NCBI GenBank assembly: GCA_050010115.1
Contig: JBEKLQ010000041.1
Coordinates: 1 to 44,612 of the forward strand
DNA: 44,612 nucleotides
Direction of reading: 5' to 3'
Source: JAKACA01 sp050010115
Lineage (GTDB): Bacteria > Actinomycetota > Acidimicrobiia > Acidimicrobiales > Bog-793
Shown here: in pieces, positions 39,855 through 44,612 of the stretch
Numbering within the stretch: position 1 is the first letter of the stretch
How the letters are laid out: every line of letters starts with the position of its first letter
The notes under the pieces: generated by a model
Told to the model about the DNA's origin: nothing
Databases searched by the model: none
What the model saw: only the letters and a program-made list of their open reading frames with translations
Program-made: the position numbers and the translations under genes

Positions 39855-40649
39855 GTGACCGAAGCGCAAGCTCAGCCTCCATCCGAACCGGTGGCACCGA
39901 CGACGGGATGGAACGTCGTCCACTTGTTCTGCCGCCTGCCGGCCCGGGTTGCTCGCGCTGGAGCCAGCGGTGGAGCCAGCGGTGGAGCCAGCGGTGCCGC
40001 CCGGGTGCCGGCCCGGGCTGCCGGCGCCGGCGTCGACGCGGCCGGTGTGCTCGACGCCATCGAGCACACCCGCAAGCTCGATCACCAGGTCGTCACCGCA
40101 GCGATGCTCGGGCACAAGGCTGACCTGTGCGTGCTCGGGCTCGGGCCTGATCTGCGTGTCCTCCGGGACCTCCAGACGAGCCTGTGGCGCGCCGGCCTCG
40201 AGGTCGTCGACTCGTACGTCTCGCTCACCGAGGTGTCCGAGTACGCGAGCGGCGTCCCTGAGGAGATGAAGCAGGCCAGGCTGTACCCCGTGCTACCGCC
40301 CGCCGGCATGCCGGCGTTCTGCTTCTACCCGATGTCGAAGCGGCGGTCGCCCGGCGCCGAGAACTGGTACACGCTCCCCTACGACCAGCGTCTGCAACTG
40401 ATGCTTGGCCACGGTGCGGTCGGCCGGCAGTTCCGCGGTAGGGTGCTGCAGCTCGTCACCGGGTCCACGGGGCTCGACGACTACGAATGGGGCGTCACCT
40501 TGTTTGGAGTGCACCCGGACGACCTGAAGGAGTGCGTCTACCAGATGCGCTTTGACGAAGGCTCTGCTCTGTACGCCGAGTTCGGCCGCTTCTACACCGG
40601 GATCGTCGGCGATGCCCCCCAGGTACTCGGCGACCTCGAGATCGCCTGA
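39855..40649 (+). CDS. chdC: Coproheme decarboxylase (chlorite dismutase family, HemQ/ChdC)
   Basis: 264-aa heme-biosynthesis enzyme converting coproheme to heme b in the coproporphyrin-dependent pathway. Diagnostic blocks are YPMSKRR..ENWYTLPYDQRLQLMLGHG (with the catalytic tyrosine region), GRQFRGRVLQLVTGSTGLDDYEWGVTLF and ECVYQMRFDEGSALYAEFGRFYTG. An alanine/glycine insertion near residues 33-58 includes three perfect 12-bp units (39960-39995) encoding GASG; ordinary family members have a short loop there. The GTG at 39855 has a weak ribosome site. No other heme gene is in the window. LarE follows with a 3-bp gap. Confidence 0.88.
   Translation: MTEAQAQPPSEPVAPTTGWNVVHLFCRLPARVARAGASGGASGGASGAARVPARAAGAGVDAAGVLDAIEHTRKLDHQVVTAAMLGHKADLCVLGLGPDLRVLRDLQTSLWRAGLEVVDSYVSLTEVSEYASGVPEEMKQARLYPVLPPAGMPAFCFYPMSKRRSPGAENWYTLPYDQRLQLMLGHGAVGRQFRGRVLQLVTGSTGLDDYEWGVTLFGVHPDDLKECVYQMRFDEGSALYAEFGRFYTGIVGDAPQVLGDLEIA
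39960..39995 (+). repeat. Three perfect 12-bp units inside chdC
   Basis: GGAGCCAGCGGT is repeated at 39960-39971, 39972-39983 and 39984-39995, in frame, giving a GASG array. It makes a low-complexity surface loop in the enzyme. Confidence 0.9.
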
Positions 40650-40652
40650 GCC

Positions 40653-41483
40653 GTGACGCTGCAAGCGGGCCAGATGGCGCCGGCGGCGATCGATCGCGGA
40701 GCGGCGCAAGAGGCACTCGAGCAGGTGTTGGGGGAGCTGGGGTCGGTGGTGGTGGGTTTCTCAGGGGGAGCGGACTCGGCACTCCTCGCCTACGTCGCCC
40801 GCCAGGTGCTCGGCCGCGCCGGCGCCGTGTGTGCCACGGCCGTGTCCCCGTCCCTCGCTCCCGAGGAGCTCGCCGAATGCCGTGCGCTCGCGAGCGAGTG
40901 GGACCTCGACTGGCGGCCGGTCGGCACCCACGAGCTCGATGCCGAAGCGTACGCGCGCAACGACAACGACCGCTGCTACCACTGCAAGGCCGAACTCATG
41001 GAGGCGCTCGAACCGATCGCCCGGGAGCTCGACTCGGTCACCGTTCTCGGTGTCAACGTCGACGACCTCTCCGACCACCGACCGGGCCAGCAGGCGGCCT
41101 CGGAACGGGGTGCCCGGTTCCCGCTCGTGGAGGCCGGCCTGACAAAACCCGACGTTCGCGAGCTGTCACACACCCTCGGGCTACGGACGGCGGACAAACC
41201 TGCTGCGGCCTGCCTCGCCTCACGGGTGCCCTACGGCACCAGGGTCACCATGGGCGTGCTCGGCCAGGTGGCGGAGGCGGAGAGTGGGTTGCACCGGCTG
41301 GGTTTCAAGGCGGTGAGGGTGCGTCACTACGGCGAGCTCGCCCGGGTCGAGCTCCCGCTGGGTGATCTGCCGGCGGCACTGGCGCAGCGCGAGCTCGTCG
41401 TGCAGGCGGTGCGGGCTGCCGGCTACCGGTACGTGACGGTCGACCTCGAGGGCCTGCGGTCCGGCAACCTCAACTGGGCCTGA
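40653..41483 (+). CDS. larE: ATP-dependent sacrificial sulfur transferase LarE
   Basis: 276-aa PP-loop enzyme. SGGADS at 37-42 is the ATP pyrophosphatase loop. KPAAACLASRVPYGTRV carries the cysteine (Cys187) that corresponds to the sacrificial sulfur donor Cys176 of Lactobacillus plantarum LarE. An extra CYHCK pair (109, 111) resembles the conserved NxxxRCYxCK motif of the family. LarE normally adds sulfur to a nicotinate-derived cofactor for the nickel-pincer nucleotide with LarB and LarC, neither of which is seen here. It starts at GTG 40653, three bases after chdC, so the two are likely cotranscribed. Confidence 0.88.
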   Translation: MTLQAGQMAPAAIDRGAAQEALEQVLGELGSVVVGFSGGADSALLAYVARQVLGRAGAVCATAVSPSLAPEELAECRALASEWDLDWRPVGTHELDAEAYARNDNDRCYHCKAELMEALEPIARELDSVTVLGVNVDDLSDHRPGQQAASERGARFPLVEAGLTKPDVRELSHTLGLRTADKPAAACLASRVPYGTRVTMGVLGQVAEAESGLHRLGFKAVRVRHYGELARVELPLGDLPAALAQRELVVQAVRAAGYRYVTVDLEGLRSGNLNWA

Positions 41484-41484
41484 T

Positions 41485-41539
41485 CACTGGCGAGCTGATC
41501 GATGGTGAGCAGCTGGGGCAGCGGGTCGGTGTTTGCCAT
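41485..41539 (-). pseudogene. Excisionase/AlpA-like N-terminal fragment
   Basis: From ATG 41539, behind a GGAGACG ribosome site, the frame reads MANTDPLPQLLTIDQLA, the usual start of excisionase/HTH_17 proteins in actinobacterial integrative elements. Similarity stops at the end of larE, where the frame runs into that gene's antisense. Only about 17 residues are recognisable, so this is tentative. Confidence 0.4.
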
Positions 41540-42099
41540 TGTCGTCTCCGTTCAGAGGGCTCTATGTATCGACGAGGCCCAGCGCCAGCAGCCATGACAG
41601 GGCCGACCTTGACAGCGGATGTGGCGCTTACGAGAACACCTACGCCGGCCGAACCGTCGCCGGCCTAGCTCGCGCCAAAGTCGCGCTTGCCGACGCGCAG
41701 CGGACAGCTGACAACAGCCAGCGGCGGCGAGACCGCCGAAGCTCAGCCAAACTGGTCGACGGCAGGATCCAACGTGAGGCTGCAGCCCACCAGCGCTGGA
41801 AGACCCACGTCGCCCCCGAAACCGACCGCCTCCACAGTCTGATCGTTCGCCACCAGGCAACCATCGAGCAGCTCACCGTCCGCTACGACCGCCAGGAGGC
41901 GGCCGCACGGCAGCTCGTCCAGCAAGGGTCGAATCTTCGGCGCGCCGCCAGGCGTCTCGCCGCCGGCCTCGAGGCCTACCGGAACAAAGTCGATGGCATC
42001 GCCGGCCATCGGCCACCCGACCGGTCCCTGGCCGTCTTCGCCAGTTACGAGTACAACAGCCGACACCCCAACACGATCCGCCGGGCACTTCCGCGCTAG
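41533..42099 (+). CDS. Hypothetical basic helical protein, possible relaxase C-terminal remnant
   Basis: An open frame of up to 188 aa, very rich in Arg, Ala and Gln. From about residue 33 (YENTYAGRTVAGLARAKVALADAQ) to 155 it looks like a long helix or coiled coil: HQRWKTHVAPETDRLHSLIVRHQATIEQL, then RQEAAARQLVQQGSNLRRAARR. This resembles the C-terminal tails of actinobacterial MobF/TraA relaxases, but no catalytic domain is present and I could not align it. The start is uncertain: the first 30 residues overlap the opposite-strand excisionase-like fragment and lack a ribosome site. It may be a decayed mobile-element gene or not expressed. Confidence 0.4.
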   Translation: MPLSSPFRGLYVSTRPSASSHDRADLDSGCGAYENTYAGRTVAGLARAKVALADAQRTADNSQRRRDRRSSAKLVDGRIQREAAAHQRWKTHVAPETDRLHSLIVRHQATIEQLTVRYDRQEAAARQLVQQGSNLRRAARRLAAGLEAYRNKVDGIAGHRPPDRSLAVFASYEYNSRHPNTIRRALPR

Positions 42100-42481
42100 G
42101 CCCGCAGCTGTAGCCGCCACCGAGCGGGTGAGTGTTCTGGGTGGGCACGCCACGGGCTTCCGTACTCTCGGGCGCCGGATATTCGCAGGGAGCATCTGCC
42201 GACTGGGTCGCGGTCAGCGTCGCCCGCCGTCGGCACTGACAGGGGCTTCCGGCTCGGTAGAGAAAGGCTGAGCCTATCCAGCGGGCGGGCCGCGCTCGCG
42301 ACCGTTGCGCCATCGACGCGCCCTCCAATTCCTGAAGCCACTGTCGATTGTCACGAACGCCTACCACCAACGGACTTGACCAACCAGGCAGTCGACCGCC
42401 GGACCCGGGTGACTGTCAATACAGAACTTGATGGAACCTCGGAGGGGTCTCGTGAGTCATGGACGGGTGTGAAAGGAGGCG
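42100..42481. other. Non-coding region before the sigma factor gene
   Basis: No recognisable gene. A GGAAC at 42433-42437 followed 13 bases later by CGT faintly resembles an ECF promoter, but the spacing is short of the usual 16-17. AAAGGAGG at 42472-42479 is the ribosome site of the next gene. Confidence 0.3.
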
Positions 42482-42483
42482 AT

Positions 42484-43035
42484 GTGCCCGACCTGGACTC
42501 GGCGGCGACCTTGATGACCGGCGGGGATACTGCGCACATCTCCGTGCGCCAACCGATCGACGACGCGGCCCTGGCCGCCCAGTTGCGGCACCTCGCTCGA
42601 TTGGCGTTCCTCCTTTGCGGCAACGAGACACGGGCACAGGACGCTGCCGCCGAGACGATCGCCCGCGTCTGGCAGCGCTCGCTCCGTGTCGGGATCGAGG
42701 ACGCAAGGCCGTACATGCGCCGCACGCTCGTGAACGTGGTTACCAGTAGCAGGCGCCGGTTCTGGACCGAGCGTGGCTTGTTCCCACGCATCGCCACCGC
42801 GTCGGCGATTGCCGGGCCTGATGACGCCCTCGCCGGCAGGATCGACCTGCTGCAGGCGCTTCAGCGCCTGCCCACAGCGCAGCGAGCCGTGATCGTCCTC
42901 AGGTACTTCGAGGACCTCAGCGAGGACGAGATCGCGCAGACCCTGCGGATATCGAACGGCACCGTGAAATCAAGAGCAGCCCGCGGCGTCGCGGCGTTGC
43001 GCGTTCTGCTTGGAGGAGAGGAAGACGATGTCTGA
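42484..43035 (+). CDS. ECF RNA polymerase sigma factor (SigE/SigM-like)
   Basis: 183-aa sigma-70 family factor. Region 2 spans about residues 28-95 (LAAQLRHLARLAFLLCGNETRAQDAAAETIARVWQR...ARPYMRRTLVNVV). Region 4 spans about 118-175: LLQALQRLPTAQRAVIVLRYFED then LSEDEIAQTLRISNGTVKSRAARGVAAL. The AAAGGAGG site supports the GTG at 42484 over an earlier in-frame start at 42376. Its last eight bases overlap the start of the following membrane protein gene, so the two are translationally coupled. That is the layout of sigma factor and membrane regulator pairs. The controlled regulon is unknown. Confidence 0.88.
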   Translation: MPDLDSAATLMTGGDTAHISVRQPIDDAALAAQLRHLARLAFLLCGNETRAQDAAAETIARVWQRSLRVGIEDARPYMRRTLVNVVTSSRRRFWTERGLFPRIATASAIAGPDDALAGRIDLLQALQRLPTAQRAVIVLRYFEDLSEDEIAQTLRISNGTVKSRAARGVAALRVLLGGEEDDV

Positions 43036-44365
43036 CACCGATCTCACGAGCTTCGAGAGGCAACTGCGAAGCGGCCTCGCGCACGAGGCCGACCGCCTGA
43101 ACGTCTCGGCGGGACTGACTGAGCGCGCCCATGCCCGGATAGACGAGCGGAACAGGCATCGCCGTGCCGGCGGCATCGCCACGGTCGTCGCCGTGACAGT
43201 GATCACCATCGCTGCCATCGTCGTGCCACGAGTGATGCAGTCCAGCGTGCAGCCCGCCGGCCTGGGCTCGGCCGGCCTGCCGACCGTTCACCTCCGTCCC
43301 GGGTCCGCTGTGGACCTCATCGACGCGCCGAGCACGAGCGTCTTGTACGGCTTCTGGGAGACCTTTACGCCGCGTACCTCTCCCAGCTATCACTTCTACG
43401 TCGTCCGCAGCCTCGACGGCGGCCAGACGTGGCGAGCTGTTAGCCATGATCCGTGTGTCACGGAAGTGGTCACAGCGCTCACCTTCGTAAACACCCAAGA
43501 CGGAATCGCCACGTGCCCCACGAGAATCGTCGGCACTCAGGACGGTGGGCGCACATGGACTCCCGTCCCCAGTCTCGGACAGCCGGGCGCAGTCTCGGCC
43601 CTCGGCACAGGGCCGGTCGGTTCGGCGGCGGCCAGTCAGGGAACGATCTGGGCGCTGACCCTTCACTGTTCGAGCAGCGTCTGTATACGGCGGATCTCCG
43701 TCTCGACGACCGGCGGCTCGAGTTGGCAGGTCGGCGGGCTCAACCTAGGAACCACCTCGTGGGACCCATCTTCGAGAACCGTGCCGAACGCTCAGCCCTC
43801 TTCGATCGCCATCACGGGACCTGAGAGCGGTTACGTGCTGCTCGGCGGAGGTCATGAAGCGACGCGCCTCTACAAGACCTCCGACAACTGGAAGACTTGG
43901 TCCTCGGTGCCGGTGCCGTGCGGCAGCCAGCCTGTGGGCAACTACTCAATAGAGCTGATCGCGCACAGCCCGTCGCTTCTCTACCTCTATTGCGGCTCGG
44001 AGACGCCAGGGAAGACGACGGCGAAGTTCCGGTTCTACACGTCGCTCGACGGCGGGCAAAGCTGGGACCTCCGGACGGCGACGTTCCCGACCGGCTTCTA
44101 TCGCTCCAGCAACCCCGAGGCGTTCGTCTTCCTCGCTACGACACCGGACAACCTGCTGCTGCAGAGCCTCGGCACTCTGGTCCACAGCAGCGACGGCGGC
44201 CGGACCTGGCATGCAGCGCTCGGCGGGGGAGCTGTCCAGTTGGCGAGCTGGGTCCACTTCAGCAGTCCCGAGCACGGCGTCCTATTCGACGAAAGCAGCG
44301 CAGGCTACGGCTGGTGGGTGACCGACGACGGCGGAGCGGTCTGGAAGCAGGTGAGCGCCGGCTAG
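43028..44365 (+). CDS. Single-pass membrane protein with Asp-box (BNR/YCF48-like) repeats
   Basis: 445-aa protein. A short cytoplasmic segment (about 1-47) precedes one transmembrane helix (about 48-68, GGIATVVAVTVITIAAIVVPRV). A large outer domain follows with about seven Asp-box-type repeats: SLDGGQTW, TQDGGRTW, TTGGSSW, TSDNWKTW, SLDGGQSW, SSDGGRTW and TDDGGAVW. This spacing predicts a sialidase-like beta-propeller. The gene overlaps the ECF sigma gene by 8 bp and begins after a GGAGAGG site. The position suggests an anti-sigma or sensor role with the cytoplasmic segment touching the sigma factor, but no known anti-sigma motif (such as a zinc HXXXCXXC) is present. Confidence 0.8.
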   Translation: MSDTDLTSFERQLRSGLAHEADRLNVSAGLTERAHARIDERNRHRRAGGIATVVAVTVITIAAIVVPRVMQSSVQPAGLGSAGLPTVHLRPGSAVDLIDAPSTSVLYGFWETFTPRTSPSYHFYVVRSLDGGQTWRAVSHDPCVTEVVTALTFVNTQDGIATCPTRIVGTQDGGRTWTPVPSLGQPGAVSALGTGPVGSAAASQGTIWALTLHCSSSVCIRRISVSTTGGSSWQVGGLNLGTTSWDPSSRTVPNAQPSSIAITGPESGYVLLGGGHEATRLYKTSDNWKTWSSVPVPCGSQPVGNYSIELIAHSPSLLYLYCGSETPGKTTAKFRFYTSLDGGQSWDLRTATFPTGFYRSSNPEAFVFLATTPDNLLLQSLGTLVHSSDGGRTWHAALGGGAVQLASWVHFSSPEHGVLFDESSAGYGWWVTDDGGAVWKQVSAG

Positions 44366-44612
44366 CGGCGGCACCCCATCCTCGCACCTGGGTCGATGGC
44401 ATCCCGCGGGATCAAGGGTCCGCGACCAACGGCCGTGTCAGCGTACGGTCAGCGACTGTCAAGGCCGGTCACTTGCGGACAGAATAATCTGTTCAGACAT
44501 CTATGCGGCCGCCGCTGGCGTCCGCACCCGTGACCGGATGAAATAGGCGGGTCGCCCGTCGAACGCCGATGCTTCTTGGTGCACGGAGCCCGAAGTTCAG
44601 ACTGGCGTCGGG
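44366..44612. other. Right-edge stretch without a recognised gene
   Basis: Minus-strand frames stay open to the window edge for 40 or more codons, but I recognised no family in any of them. Confidence 0.3.

Overview
High-GC DNA with the gene content of an actinobacterium. Pointers are a DUF3263 protein, CysO-type sulfur carrier, ChdC/HemQ, a GpgS-like glycosyltransferase beside OtsA, several wax ester synthase/diacylglycerol acyltransferase (WS/DGAT) genes, and a single groEL under CIRCE operators. A non-mycobacterial lineage such as Acidimicrobiia would fit, but no rRNA or other decisive marker is present. I found no rRNA, tRNA, CRISPR array or intact transposase.

Layout. 1-2.3 kb: Ohr peroxidase, a 2-hydroxyacid dehydrogenase and a truncated OsmC-like fragment. 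2.3-7.3 kb, minus strand: an ACP-adenylating-enzyme-acyltransferase fusion, a small coiled-coil protein, an acyl-CoA synthetase, and then a plus-strand WS/DGAT fragment. 7.3-11.9 kb: an MFS exporter, a structured intergenic region with a tiny glycine-rich ORF and an intrinsic terminator, and a membrane GGDEF-EAL protein. 12-17.6 kb, plus strand: VOC protein, Hsp20, and a tightly overlapped operon of two WS/DGATs and an acyl-CoA synthetase (storage lipid). 17.6-24.5 kb, minus strand: envelope genes (lectin-L,D-transpeptidase, Ig-repeat protein, acyltransferase-3/SGNH, lipoprotein) with an MT-A70 DNA methyltransferase among them. 24.5-31.4 kb: diguanylate cyclase, MarR regulator, aconitase, amidase, DUF3263. 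31.4-34.5 kb: trehalose phosphatase and synthase plus a gpgS-like gene that looks broken. 34.7-36.4 kb: a SAM riboswitch, a threonine-synthase-like enzyme and a CysO-like carrier. 36.5-41.5 kb: MFS, groEL, ChdC, LarE. 41.5-42.5 kb: apparent mobile-element debris. 42.5-44.4 kb: an ECF sigma factor and a membrane protein with Asp-box repeats.

The most interesting unit is 34.7-36.4 kb. A methionine-sensing RNA controls a threonine-synthase-fold PLP enzyme whose gene overlaps that of a protein-thiocarboxylate sulfur carrier. This suggests carrier-dependent homocysteine (or cysteine) synthesis rather than, or as well as, threonine synthesis. Other themes are lipid activation and storage (three adenylating enzymes, two complete and one truncated WS/DGAT), compatible solutes (trehalose, glucosylglycerate), c-di-GMP signalling (two GGDEF proteins), and many short in-frame or intergenic tandem repeats that suggest active slippage.
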